Source of the DNA: Mycobacterium sp. 852013-50091_SCH5140682
GTDB taxonomy: Bacteria > Actinomycetota > Actinomycetes > Mycobacteriales > Mycobacteriaceae
Direction: 5' to 3'
DNA length: 64,000 nt
NCBI RefSeq assembly: GCF_001665685.1
Contig: NZ_LZTB01000012.1
Coordinates: 1-64,000 of the forward strand
Part shown: positions 22,393-30,746 of the stretch, one piece after another
Layout: every line of letters starts with the position of its first letter
Numbering within the stretch: the first letter of the stretch is position 1
Notes under the pieces: model-generated
The model's input: only the letters and a program-made list of their open reading frames with translations
Databases searched by the model: none
Told to the model about the DNA's origin: nothing
Program-made: the position numbers and the translations under genes

Positions 22393-23763
22393 TCAGACGT
22401 TCGGCCGAAGCAGGCCGAACTTCTCCGAAATAGCCCCGGCCAGTTCGACATACGCCTCGAAGGTCGCGGGCTTGAGCAAGTCCACGTCGATTTCTCCACC
22501 TTCGGCCAGATGGAAGTCGAACGGAATCAGGTGAACAGATCGGCACCTGGACTGGAAATGCTCGTAAACTTTCTCCATATGCACGGCCGACGCGCCGGGC
22601 CGCGCCGCGCTGAGTACCAGGTGTGATTCCTGTGCCAAGCCCGAATAGCCGTGTTGGGTCAGCCATTCCAGTGTCGCCGAAGCGCTGCGCGCAGCGTCGA
22701 GGGCCGGCGAACTCACCAGGACGACGGCGTGCGCCAGATCCAAGACCCCCGCCATCGCCGAATGCATGATGCCGGTGCCGCAGTCGGTGAGCACGATGTT
22801 GTAGTAGCTCTGCAGGATGTCGATGGTCCGGCGGTAGTCGACCTCACAGAACGCCTCGGAGATCGCCGGGTCGATCGGGCTGCCCAGTACCTCCAGCCGG
22901 CTCTCCGACATCCGCGTGTAGGCACGGACATCCGAATAACGGGTGATGTTCGGATCGCTCAGCAGGTCACGGACCGTGGCCCGGGACGGATCGTCGACGC
23001 GCTGTGCCAGCGTGCCGCGATCGGGATTGGCATCTACCGCGATCACCCGATCCGTGCGGATCCGCGCGAAGGCCGAGCCGAGCCCCAAGGTGGTCGTGGT
23101 CTTGCCAACGCCACCCTTGATGGACAGCACCGCGATCCGGAAATCACCGCGGATGGGTTGGCGGATGCGCGCATACACCTCGTCGCGCCGACGGTCTCGC
23201 GCCGAGTCACCTGGATTGACCCGCCCCGCACTCACCCGGTAGATGGCGCGACGCCATCCGGACCGGGGAGCGAATCGGTCGCGGTTCGCGATGGCGGCCT
23301 CATCGAGGGGGCGAAGCATGTACTGCTGGGAGTAGCTGGTAGCCGACGATTCCCAACGCGGTACGTCCCACTCAGGGATTCCCACGCGCCCGTATGTGGG
23401 GTCCGGCGCCGGGACGTCGATGCGACGTTGCGCGTCCTGATCGACCGGTGCGTCAACCGCCGACCGGTTCTGATCCAGCAGACTCAGCAGCTCGGCGGCC
23501 CGGGCCTCGACGGGGTCATGCGCGTCCGCTGATGAATGCGGTTGTGGCGCCGGAGATTCAGCATCTGCGTCAGTTTTGTCTCGCTGCCCGTTACCCGAAT
23601 TGACAGGCGTGTCAGCAACTTCCGGGTTCTCGACGGAATCGCCCCTGACCGGTACTTCCGAGACAAAGTCGGCAGCGGGCAACGCCGGCAGCGACCCGTT
23701 GGAGCGCGGCCGGTACCCCTGCAACCAGGGCGGCTGGGCTGGCGCCCCATGGTGATTGGCCAA
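22393..23763 (-). CDS. MinD/ParA-like ATPase of the ESX locus (first copy, EspI-like)
   Basis: 456 residues, probably from TTG 23763 with AAGGA about ten bases before it. A long disordered Pro/Asp-rich N-terminus (1-150) is followed by a MinD-like domain with KGGVGKTT (216-223), VIAVDANPDRGTLAQR and VLTDCGTGIMHSAM. It is clearly paralogous to the protein at 19402-20550 over the last 290 residues; the N-termini differ. Long Pro-rich N-terminus plus ATPase matches EspI of ESX-1. It is the first gene of the minus-strand eccA unit and is divergent from the EspH-like gene across 132 bases. Confidence 0.85.
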   Translation of the reverse strand: MANHHGAPAQPPWLQGYRPRSNGSLPALPAADFVSEVPVRGDSVENPEVADTPVNSGNGQRDKTDADAESPAPQPHSSADAHDPVEARAAELLSLLDQNRSAVDAPVDQDAQRRIDVPAPDPTYGRVGIPEWDVPRWESSATSYSQQYMLRPLDEAAIANRDRFAPRSGWRRAIYRVSAGRVNPGDSARDRRRDEVYARIRQPIRGDFRIAVLSIKGGVGKTTTTLGLGSAFARIRTDRVIAVDANPDRGTLAQRVDDPSRATVRDLLSDPNITRYSDVRAYTRMSESRLEVLGSPIDPAISEAFCEVDYRRTIDILQSYYNIVLTDCGTGIMHSAMAGVLDLAHAVVLVSSPALDAARSASATLEWLTQHGYSGLAQESHLVLSAARPGASAVHMEKVYEHFQSRCRSVHLIPFDFHLAEGGEIDVDLLKPATFEAYVELAGAISEKFGLLRPNV

Positions 23764-23895
23764 CGTTGTCCGGTCCTTCCACGTGGTAGATCGGCGCCCG
23801 ATTGGTATCGTACTGAATCAACCGCACCGGGAGCATCCGGCGCGAATCGCCGTAATCTGGCTTAGCAGCAAACTCTTTCACGAGGAGCCGCGCTG

Positions 23896-24216
23896 GTGGA
23901 TTTCCCGTCTGCACGCTCCCGCTCGGGCGGGATCAGTGTCACCACAACCGAACGCGGCCTGCCGCTGGCACTCAAAATTGACGCGCGCGAGATGAACAAG
24001 GACCCACGAGTGCTTGCCGAGGAGATCCTCGGGCTGTGCCGCCTGGCCGCTGCACGCGCTCAGGTGGCCCGGCGTCGCGAGTTGACCGCACAGAATGTCG
24101 ACCCCGTCGTCATCCGAAACCTGCAGCTGGCCACCGAAGATGACCTGCACCGTGCCGAGGCTGCCGCCGACCGTGACGACGAGGTTCTTCCCGACAGCTG
24201 GTTGAGGTCGGTGTGA
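23896..24216 (+). CDS. EspH-like ESX-associated protein
   Basis: 106 residues from GTG 23896, with GAGGAG (23882-23887) upstream. The fold-bearing segment GGISVTTTERGLPLALKIDAREMNKDPRVLAEEILGL resembles the core of EspH and YbaB-type proteins (two strands then a helix), but the acidic N-terminus of M. tuberculosis EspH is missing. The stop overlaps the start of the next gene (GTGA). A chaperone-like or accessory role in ESX secretion is inferred from similarity and location only. Confidence 0.6.
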   Translation: MDFPSARSRSGGISVTTTERGLPLALKIDAREMNKDPRVLAEEILGLCRLAAARAQVARRRELTAQNVDPVVIRNLQLATEDDLHRAEAAADRDDEVLPDSWLRSV

Positions 24217-24554
24217 CCGGGCTGGCTGACCGCGTCGTCGCCCGCATCGCGCGGCAACGCGATCTGCTGCACAGCCTCAACGAGCACTGCGATGCCATCC
24301 GAGTCCGCGCCACCACCCGCAACCGCGCGGTGTCGGTGGAGGTGGACGCCATGGGTGCGCTTACCGACCTCACCCTGGGCAGTGCAGCAACGCAGTTGAG
24401 CCCCAACGACTTATCTGAATTGATTGTGAACATTGGGCAGACGGCGGCCAAAGCCGCGTTGGCCCGGCGGGATCAACTCGTCGCACAGTTCCGGGCAGAG
24501 TTCGACGAACTGCGGGCCGACCCGTCAGGTGAGCCGAACGGAAACCCCACCTAG
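24213..24554 (+). CDS. EspL-like YbaB/EbfC family protein
   Basis: 113 residues from GTG 24213 in a GTGA overlap. The pattern of an N-terminal helix, then VSVEVDAMGALTDLTLGSAATQLSPNDLSELIVN, then a long amphipathic helix is that of the YbaB/EbfC fold found in EspL. EspL stabilises EspE, EspF and EspH in ESX-1. Coupling to an EspH-like gene supports a joint function as a heteromer, which is an inference. Confidence 0.7.
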   Translation: MTGLADRVVARIARQRDLLHSLNEHCDAIRVRATTRNRAVSVEVDAMGALTDLTLGSAATQLSPNDLSELIVNIGQTAAKAALARRDQLVAQFRAEFDELRADPSGEPNGNPT

Positions 24555-24771
24555 ATCGCGTGCGGGCCCGCATCACAGCGGGCTTGCTTGGACGGACCCC
24601 CCGTCGGCAGCAGCACCGCTTCCGCTTCATCTGGCGCACAACGGGTTAACGGCGGCATCTCGCCAAAGAGACTGGTACGGGCTAGACTTCGAGGCCGGGT
24701 GTCACCCTGATACCGCCCTCTGCAACGGTGCGGCTGCACACAGAACGAAACAAAACTTGGGGAGTTTTGGC

Positions 24772-25065
24772 GTGAGTTCTTCTTTGACTGCTGTCCCAGC
24801 GGGGATGGATGCCTTCGCCGCGGCGAACGCCGTCGCGGGCGAGCTCATCAGTACAGCCGGGTCGGCTGATTCGGCTGCCATGCTGACCGCAGCGGCGGTG
24901 GCGATAGGCCCGATCGGAGCCACCTACCTGGCCGCGTTCGGGCAAGCGCAGGCCAACAACCTGGCGGGCACACTGCTCGTCGGTGCGGTTCACGCCGGCA
25001 TCAGCGGCACCACGACAGCCGCCAAGACTGCCCTGACCGCTGCCGATTCAACGTCGTCGGCCTAG
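24772..25065 (+). CDS. EspC-like small helical ESX substrate
   Basis: 97 residues from GTG 24772, with TTGGGGAG upstream. It is Ala-rich and helical (VPAGMDAFAAANAVAGELIS and ALTAADSTSSA at the end), similar in length and spacing to EspC or PE-type helical proteins. The 217-base gap before it may contain its own promoter. It is followed 8 bases later by a larger EspA-like gene, giving a second EspC/EspA-like pair in this locus. A PE-family assignment is the main alternative. Confidence 0.6.
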   Translation: MSSSLTAVPAGMDAFAAANAVAGELISTAGSADSAAMLTAAAVAIGPIGATYLAAFGQAQANNLAGTLLVGAVHAGISGTTTAAKTALTAADSTSSA

Positions 25066-25073
25066 GAGTCGCT

Positions 25074-26396
25074 GTGGGTGCCACTACCGCGCCAATGGTC
25101 GCGGTCACCGGGTCCGACCATCCGACAGCTCAATTAGCCCAGCAGCTACCGGGTTTCGATGCGAGTGCCGCGATAGCAGCTCAGGAACAGAACCTACGCG
25201 AGTACCTCAACCGGCCCGTGCACGAGATCCTTGCCCAGCTGGGTTACCCCGCACCCGATGCCGCACCCCCTCAGCCACCGGCGCAACCGGCGGGCCCGAT
25301 GGATCCGACCGCACTCATCCAGCCCATCACCGACGCGCTCGGCACACTGGGCACCGGCATGTTTCAGGCGCTCGACCCCACGACCATGTTCCAGGGCATA
25401 TCGACGGCCTTCGACGCGTCGTCGGGCAATCTGTCCACCGCAATGGGCAGCCTGACCGGCAACTGGGAAGGCGCGGGCGCTGCCTCCGCCGCCACAAAGA
25501 CCGTGGCGGCGATGAAGAACGGGACCGATCTCAGTACACAGGCTCAGGCACTGCGCGGCTCGCTGACGGCGGCGGCCGCGGCGGTCAGTCAGACCGAAGC
25601 GCGGTTGATCGCGATCATCAACCAGTTCATGGCCACGCTCGCCGCGATCGGCCCGAACATCATCTTCCCGTGGGGTTGGGCGGCGGTGGTGAGCGCCGCA
25701 ACCGATGCCGTGACCCAGGCCGTCGAGGCCATGACCGAGTTGCAATCCGAACTGTCCGGTCAGACCGCGCAGGTCACCCAAGCCGGGCGGGCGTTACCCG
25801 TGACCGAGGCACCGACGACGGCCGCGACCAGCGCAGCCCAGTCTGCTGCGCCGGCCGCGGCATCGTCATCCGGTGGCTCCCAAGGTCTTTCCGCGCTGAT
25901 GAACAGCGTCAGCCAGGCCGCACAACAGGGCACTCAGACGGCGTCGCAGCTGGCGTCCCAGCTCGCCGGTACCGGGGCCAAGCAGGCTCTCGGCGATCCG
26001 TTGGCGACCGCGACACCGGCCATCGCGCCGACCGCCGCGGGGCTCGCCCACGCCTCTGGCGGCGGTAGCGCCGGAGGCGGCGGCGCGGGCGGCGGCTCAG
26101 CGCTGGGTGCGACCACCTTGGCCGCCCGGTCCGCACCGCCGGTGCCGCCGGTCAGCGAGGACGCCGCACGTGCCGTCGGACCGACCCGGACCGGCGCGGG
26201 TCTGACCGGTACACCGATGATGGGCAGCCCGATGGCGCCGATGACCCACGGCGCCGGCGGGCGCCCCGGCGGCCATCACACCGCACCGGCGTTCCTGCAC
26301 ACCACCGACCACGGCGACGAGATCCTCGGCGACCTGGGGACCGCAGCGCCGCCGGTCATCGGTGAAGCCGAGCCGGTGAACGCCAGGAGCTCGTGA
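25074..26396 (+). CDS. EspA/EspB-like large ESX substrate
   Basis: 440 residues from GTG 25074, with TAGGAG upstream. Residues about 95-235 form a helical, WXG-containing region (LTGNWEGAGAASAATK) with a hydrophobic stretch IGPNIIFPWGWAAVVSAATDAV, followed by an Ala/Ser/Gly-rich low-complexity region with GGG runs and a Met/Pro/Gly-rich segment (GTPMMGSPMAPMTHGAGG), as in EspA, EspB and PPE69-like proteins. The very end (TTDHGDEILGDLGTAAPPVIGE) resembles the end of the PPE protein two genes downstream. It is likely secreted. Confidence 0.65.
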   Translation: MGATTAPMVAVTGSDHPTAQLAQQLPGFDASAAIAAQEQNLREYLNRPVHEILAQLGYPAPDAAPPQPPAQPAGPMDPTALIQPITDALGTLGTGMFQALDPTTMFQGISTAFDASSGNLSTAMGSLTGNWEGAGAASAATKTVAAMKNGTDLSTQAQALRGSLTAAAAAVSQTEARLIAIINQFMATLAAIGPNIIFPWGWAAVVSAATDAVTQAVEAMTELQSELSGQTAQVTQAGRALPVTEAPTTAATSAAQSAAPAAASSSGGSQGLSALMNSVSQAAQQGTQTASQLASQLAGTGAKQALGDPLATATPAIAPTAAGLAHASGGGSAGGGGAGGGSALGATTLAARSAPPVPPVSEDAARAVGPTRTGAGLTGTPMMGSPMAPMTHGAGGRPGGHHTAPAFLHTTDHGDEILGDLGTAAPPVIGEAEPVNARSS

Positions 26397-26432
26397 TCGA
26401 CTGCATCGCCGGGATTCACAACTGATTGGGGT

Positions 26433-26726
26433 ATGACGATGTCCGGATTGTCCATCGAGACAGAGCAATTGACCGAGGTGAGCGTAAGGCTGGATGCGAT
26501 CGCAAGCCGCCTCACCGATCTACTGCAGGCCGAACGAACCCACCTGGACACTGTTCCGGTAGGTCGTGACGAAGTGTCGACCCGGGCGTCGTCGACGTTG
26601 AACACCGTCCACGCGTCGTACTCGGAGTCCGCGGAGGCCGGCATCGCCGAACTCCGGGAGATCGCTGCGGCCCTTCGCACCAACACCGGCAAGGTGATCG
26701 GCGCCGACGCGGAGTTCACTGCCTGA
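26433..26726 (+). CDS. PE-domain family protein
   Basis: 97 residues: two helices around the turn DTVPVGRDEVSTRASST, which matches the PAGADEVS turn of PE proteins such as PE35/PE36, although the Pro-Glu dipeptide itself is absent. The N-terminal helix is LSIETEQLTEVSVRLDAIASRL. It is immediately upstream of a PPE gene and espG, the classical PE-PPE-EspG arrangement, so it is expected to form a heterodimer with that PPE protein. A general YxxxD/E export signal is not clear; YSESAEA is the nearest match. Confidence 0.75.
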   Translation: MTMSGLSIETEQLTEVSVRLDAIASRLTDLLQAERTHLDTVPVGRDEVSTRASSTLNTVHASYSESAEAGIAELREIAAALRTNTGKVIGADAEFTA

Positions 26727-26757
26727 CCGGCAGCCGATTCGAGGGGTTTCCGTCAAC

Positions 26758-27831
26758 GTGGGTTACACCGGTGTGGTGTGGGAGTCGCGCAGTGCCGAGC
26801 AGTTGGCACGCGACCTCACCGACGGTCCGGGGCCGTCGTCGGTCGGCGACGCGGGCGCCGCCTGGGAACGCGTTGCGACCGGCTTTGCAGCGGCGGCCGA
26901 TGAGTACACCGAACTCCTTGACCGGCTACGCATGTCGTGGGACAGCGCCCACACTCCCGCGGTGCTGAGCCGGCTGCAACAGCTCGGGGAGTGGTTGCGG
27001 GCCAAGGCGCTCAACGCCGCAGCCAACGGGCAACGCGCTGAGGAAGCCGCCGTCGCCGCCACCACCGCGATCATGTCCATGCCCACTGTCAGCGAGGCCG
27101 TGGAGGCGCGGGCGCAACGCGACATGATGGCCTCGCTGGCGGCCTACAACGGCGCGGTCCTCAGTGGGCAGTTCGCCGAATTCGACGCCGCCGCAACATC
27201 AACGCAGGCCGACGCCGCAGCGGTCATGCACCAGTATGAGGACACCACGGCTGCGCTGGCCACCGCATGGGACGAACCATCACCGCCGTCGGTCGTCCAC
27301 GGCGGCCATCCCGGTGCCGATCCGAAGGCCGACGACGGTTCCTCCGGCCCGGGCGCATCGACGCACGGCGGGGCGGCCGGCTCTGCTCCCGTCACCCCCG
27401 TGATGCCGCTGAGCCCGCGCACCCCACGGGACATTGTGGGCTCCAAAGAAGTTCAGCCCTCACCTCGGGTGTCCGCGGTGAGCGCGGCGTCGGCATCCGG
27501 GTATGCCGGCGCACCCTACGCCCCGATGGCGGGCATGGGCCGCGGGTACGACAGCGGTCGCGACTATGAGTCGCAACGTCCACCGGAAGCTCTCGAGGGC
27601 GGCGGCGAAGCGAGTGCGGGCCTTTCGGCCACCCCGCCATCTTGGTTGCCCACCGCTCAGGTCAACGACGAGCCGATTCTGCTGCAGACCACCGACACCG
27701 CGCTTTTCGACGGCCTCGTCGATCCGGTGCCTCAGCTCGACACGCCTGACGAGACCCCACCCGCCCTGGAGCAGATCGCCCACCGTTGGGTGGCACCGGC
27801 GGTCATCGGCGGCGAAAGTCCCGACTCATGA
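26758..27831 (+). CDS. PPE-domain family protein with disordered C-terminus
   Basis: 357 residues from GTG 26758. Residues 1-170 form a helical PPE-like domain (GVVWESRSAEQLARDL, then WERVATGFAAAADEYTELLDRLRMSWDS and SRLQQLGEWLRAKALNA), lacking the literal Pro-Pro-Glu motif but with the family layout. Residues 180-290 are Gly/Pro/Ser-rich. The acidic C-terminus includes a short motif (LLQTTDTALFDGLVDP) also seen in the EspA-like protein upstream. The stop overlaps the espG start (ATGA), consistent with EspG being its chaperone. Confidence 0.75.
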   Translation: MGYTGVVWESRSAEQLARDLTDGPGPSSVGDAGAAWERVATGFAAAADEYTELLDRLRMSWDSAHTPAVLSRLQQLGEWLRAKALNAAANGQRAEEAAVAATTAIMSMPTVSEAVEARAQRDMMASLAAYNGAVLSGQFAEFDAAATSTQADAAAVMHQYEDTTAALATAWDEPSPPSVVHGGHPGADPKADDGSSGPGASTHGGAAGSAPVTPVMPLSPRTPRDIVGSKEVQPSPRVSAVSAASASGYAGAPYAPMAGMGRGYDSGRDYESQRPPEALEGGGEASAGLSATPPSWLPTAQVNDEPILLQTTDTALFDGLVDPVPQLDTPDETPPALEQIAHRWVAPAVIGGESPDS

Positions 27832-28646
27832 GCGCCCCGGCCGCACCGCTTTTCGAGCTGAGCGACGACGAGCTTCACGCTGTCGGCACCCGGTTGGGTA
27901 TCGCCGAGTTTCCGGTGGTGTTGGCGATGCGACCGCGGCACGGCACCATCGGCGCACTCGAGCGGGCCTATGACGCTGCCGGCCGTAGCCTCACGTCGCG
28001 CGGTTTCCTCCATGCCGGCGGCGTGCTGCCCGAACTGGCCGAGCTCGTGCAGATCCTGCGCAGGCCGGCGCACGAACTGGCGCTGCGTCTGGTGACGCCC
28101 GACGGTGTGGCCAGGGTCTGTGTCGCCCGAGCCGGCAGCATGTGCGTTTCTGCCCGCCGCATCGGAAACGCGGTGACGTTGCGTCCGCTCGGCTCCCGGA
28201 TCGGCCTGGCCGAGCTCATCCGCGCGGTGACCGCCGAGCTGCCCGCTGCCGAGCCTGCCGCGGTCGACGGATTCGGCGCGCCCACCGATGAACTCGCCGA
28301 GTGCCTCAACGGGGGGCACGACGAAACTTTTCTGACCGACCGGCTGCGTGCGCTCGGCGCGGGCCAGCAGGTGGCCCTGACGCTCGGTGCCGCGTTCGCG
28401 TCACGGCTGGCGTTCGGCGAGATCGTCTGCCACGCACTGGATCCGTCGACTGATCGGGTGGTCCGGACGCCCGGAGCCGTCGCCGTCTTTTACACCAAGC
28501 GCGGCAGGCTGGTCTGCGCACCTAGTCTGTCGCCGACCGGTCAGTTGTGGACCACTATCAAGCCCGGATCGGACCACCGTGTGGCACAGTCGGTTTCCCA
28601 ACTCGCCGAGCTGGCGCCGACCGGGTGGGGGGAGGCCGCCCAGTAG
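27828..28646 (+). CDS. espG: EspG, PE/PPE-specific ESX chaperone
   Basis: 272 residues from ATG 27828 in the ATGA overlap. The family pattern is visible: FELSDDELHAVGTRLGI at the N-terminus, central DGVARVCVARAGSMCVSARRIGNAVTLRPL strands, and C-terminal FYTKRGRLVCAPSLSPTGQLWTTIKPGSDHRVAQSV. EspG proteins bind the tip of the PPE domain in the cytosol and deliver PE/PPE pairs to the cognate secretion machine. Length matches the EspG proteins of ESX-1 to ESX-5. It marks this locus as an evolved ESX type rather than ESX-4. Confidence 0.92.
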   Translation: MSAPAAPLFELSDDELHAVGTRLGIAEFPVVLAMRPRHGTIGALERAYDAAGRSLTSRGFLHAGGVLPELAELVQILRRPAHELALRLVTPDGVARVCVARAGSMCVSARRIGNAVTLRPLGSRIGLAELIRAVTAELPAAEPAAVDGFGAPTDELAECLNGGHDETFLTDRLRALGAGQQVALTLGAAFASRLAFGEIVCHALDPSTDRVVRTPGAVAVFYTKRGRLVCAPSLSPTGQLWTTIKPGSDHRVAQSVSQLAELAPTGWGEAAQ

Positions 28647-28727
28647 CCGACGAGTGCGTTGACACCACACAGACCTACGAAATCGCATCGGGTAGCACAA
28701 CTCAGGACGAGACAGGAGAACCATCAG

Positions 28728-28997
28728 ATGGTCGTAGCACTCACCCCTCAGGAAGCAGCAGCCAAGATCACCCAGATCGATGAGGCCATGGGCCGGGCCC
28801 GCAGCATTGTCGCCAAGATGACCGGCGAGACCGAGACCATGGTCAGCGGCCCGTGGAACGGCGTTGCGGCAGGCAAGTTCAGCAGCATGAAGACCCAGCA
28901 GCATGACGAGTACAACGCGCTGATCCAGACGCTGACCAACATCGCCGAAAAGGGCAAGACCCACATCCACAGCATCGCCAACGCCGATCAGGCCTAG
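28728..28997 (+). CDS. WXG100 family ESX substrate (EsxB position)
   Basis: 89 residues from ATG 28728, with AGGAGA (28714-28719) at good spacing. It is a typical helix-turn-helix with the turn GPWNGVAAGKF, an exact W-x-G. There are no membrane or signal sequences. It is followed 20 bases later by a second Esx protein, as in all esxB-esxA pairs. The C-terminus (IHSIANADQA) lacks the YxxxD/E motif, so the export signal may be provided by another protein. Confidence 0.9.
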   Translation: MVVALTPQEAAAKITQIDEAMGRARSIVAKMTGETETMVSGPWNGVAAGKFSSMKTQQHDEYNALIQTLTNIAEKGKTHIHSIANADQA

Positions 28998-29017
28998 ACC
29001 GGAAAGCAGGAACTCCC

Positions 29018-29314
29018 ATGTCATTCGACGGCAGCACCATCAAGTACGACTTCGGCCAGAACCACATGCACCTCGACAGCCTAGACTCGGGCCTGTCCGA
29101 CGCCCGGGCCCTGCAGCAGGAGGTCGACACCGTGTTCAAGGTGCTCTACAGCGTGTACGAGGGTCAGGGTGCCCAGGCCCTGCAGAGTGCACACCAGCAG
29201 CTCGCCAGCGTCATGGAGTCCGCAGTGCAGGAGATGACCGCGGGCAACCACCGCGGCCGCGACCAGCAGGACCTCATGGCAGCGCTGGACCGCGCCAACG
29301 CCGCGGATTTCTGA
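29018..29314 (+). CDS. WXG100-like ESX substrate (EsxA position)
   Basis: 98 residues. Two long helices surround the turn SVYEGQGAQAL, in which Tyr replaces Trp of the W-x-G motif (Y-E-G), as in some Esx partners. It forms the second half of the Esx pair with the gene before it; the two products should form a 1:1 heterodimer. A strong convergent hairpin lies directly downstream, ending the plus-strand unit that starts at 23896. Confidence 0.88.
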   Translation: MSFDGSTIKYDFGQNHMHLDSLDSGLSDARALQQEVDTVFKVLYSVYEGQGAQALQSAHQQLASVMESAVQEMTAGNHRGRDQQDLMAALDRANAADF

Positions 29315-29326
29315 GTCACCCCGAGC

Positions 29327-29354
29327 GGGGCGTTCGGCGATGGCCGAACGCCCC
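29327..29354. terminator. Convergent terminator hairpin between the esx pair and mycP
   Basis: A perfect 12-base stem (GGGGCGTTCGGC at 29327-29338, GCCGAACGCCCC at 29343-29354) with a 4-base loop lies between genes transcribed towards each other. It can act for both strands. Confidence 0.8.
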
Positions 29355-29361
29355 GTTCGTG

Positions 29362-30744
29362 CTATCTCCTGCGGTAAGCGACGGACACCGCCCACGCGAA
29401 AACCATTGCGGTCACACATCCGCCTGCGACGATGAACGAGATCGTCCGAGCGCGCGTACTGACGGGATCAGGCGTCGATGGTCCGGCGATCGGCGCTTCG
29501 GACCGTGGCACCGCCGGCTCCGCGGGCAGGCTGGCACTCAACGCCGCGACCGGGTCGATCAATCCGTAGCCCGTCGCGATATTCGGCCCCGGGCCAGGAG
29601 TATGGGCGGTCCGTTTGATCCGGTCCATCACCTGTGCCGCGGTCAGTTGCGGGAACCTGGCCCGGATCAACGCGGCGAGGCCCGCGACATACGGTGCCGC
29701 ATAACTGGTTCCGTTGAGCGGCGCCAAACCTTGCTGACCCACGATGGCATTCGTCAGACCCGGGCCGACAGGGTTGAGCGACACGACCTGCTCACCTGGA
29801 GCCGCCACCTGTATCCACGGGCCGTGCAGGCTGAAATCCGACGGCTCACCGTAGGGGGAGAGGGCTGCCACGGTCAGCACATAATTGGTGAACCACGCCG
29901 GGCTGGCCACCGTACGCACCGTGCGCCACGCGGTCTGCACCGGCAGGTTCGGGTCCGTCATCGTGTTCTGGGTTGCGCACGGACCCTGCTTGTCGAGATT
30001 GCCCGCCGCCGCGACCACCACCACGTTGCGTTCGAAGGCGTATCGCAGCGCTCGGCCCAGGTCGGCGTCGTCGACGCCGACCGATGCAGGCGCACAGGCC
30101 AATTCGGACATGTTGATGACGGTGGCGCCAAGGTCGACCGCCCGGGTCACCGCGAGTGCCAGCGTGTGGGTGTTACCGTAGCCGGCAGGCCCGGTGCCCG
30201 GGGAGACCGCGTTGCGATCCTCCTGCTGCCCGAATCCTCTGACCGCGAACGAGGCACTGTTCTGCCGGATCGACAGAATCGCGGCGTCGGGCGCCACCCC
30301 CGCGAACGCGTCGGTCACACTGGGCTTGGCCGCGATGATTCCCGCGATGAGTGTGCCGTGTGCGTCGCAATCGGACAGCCCGTCCCCGCCCGACACGTAA
30401 TCGCCGCCGGGCTCCAGCGCAGGCAGTCGCGGATTGGGATTGACACCCGTGTCGATGACCGCGACCTTCTGACCGGCACCTGTCGAGTACGCCCAGGCGT
30501 CCCGGTACCGGAGCATCGCCTCCGCGATCGGGGCCATTGTGTAGTCGGTGCCCGGCCGCGTGCCGGTGACCGCACACACCGTCTTCTGCTCGGTGGGGTC
30601 GGCGGGGGCAACCGGCCCGGCCGGTGGCGGTCCGGGAGGAACCACAGGGGGATCGACGGCGAATGCCGCTGGGGCGTCGAGAGATCCGACGATGGCCAGC
30701 ACGGCCAGCACACCGAAGATCCGTCGGCCCAGTCTCCGGCGCAC
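29362..30744 (-). CDS. mycP: MycP, mycosin subtilisin-like protease of the ESX system
   Basis: 460 residues from GTG 30744, two bases after the eccD stop. A signal peptide (VLAVLAIVGSLDAPAAFA, about 12-29) and Pro-rich extension precede the subtilase domain with catalytic Asp98 (VAVIDTG), His129 (DAHGT) and Ser347 (NGTSYAAP), and the oxyanion Asn249 (AAAGN). A C-terminal membrane helix (IVAGGCVTAMVFAWAVSVAY) and an RRR tail anchor it on the outer face of the membrane. MycP is essential for ESX machine stability and caps the EccB periplasmic ring. All features are intact. Confidence 0.95.
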   Translation of the reverse strand: MRRRLGRRIFGVLAVLAIVGSLDAPAAFAVDPPVVPPGPPPAGPVAPADPTEQKTVCAVTGTRPGTDYTMAPIAEAMLRYRDAWAYSTGAGQKVAVIDTGVNPNPRLPALEPGGDYVSGGDGLSDCDAHGTLIAGIIAAKPSVTDAFAGVAPDAAILSIRQNSASFAVRGFGQQEDRNAVSPGTGPAGYGNTHTLALAVTRAVDLGATVINMSELACAPASVGVDDADLGRALRYAFERNVVVVAAAGNLDKQGPCATQNTMTDPNLPVQTAWRTVRTVASPAWFTNYVLTVAALSPYGEPSDFSLHGPWIQVAAPGEQVVSLNPVGPGLTNAIVGQQGLAPLNGTSYAAPYVAGLAALIRARFPQLTAAQVMDRIKRTAHTPGPGPNIATGYGLIDPVAALSASLPAEPAVPRSEAPIAGPSTPDPVSTRARTISFIVAGGCVTAMVFAWAVSVAYRRR

Positions 30745-30746
30745 GA

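Noticed and set aside
20562..22433. 623-residue plus-strand frame opposite eccA
   Set aside because: Composition is that of an antisense shadow (rich in Gly, Arg, Asp, Val, His); eccA on the other strand has clear AAA+ motifs.
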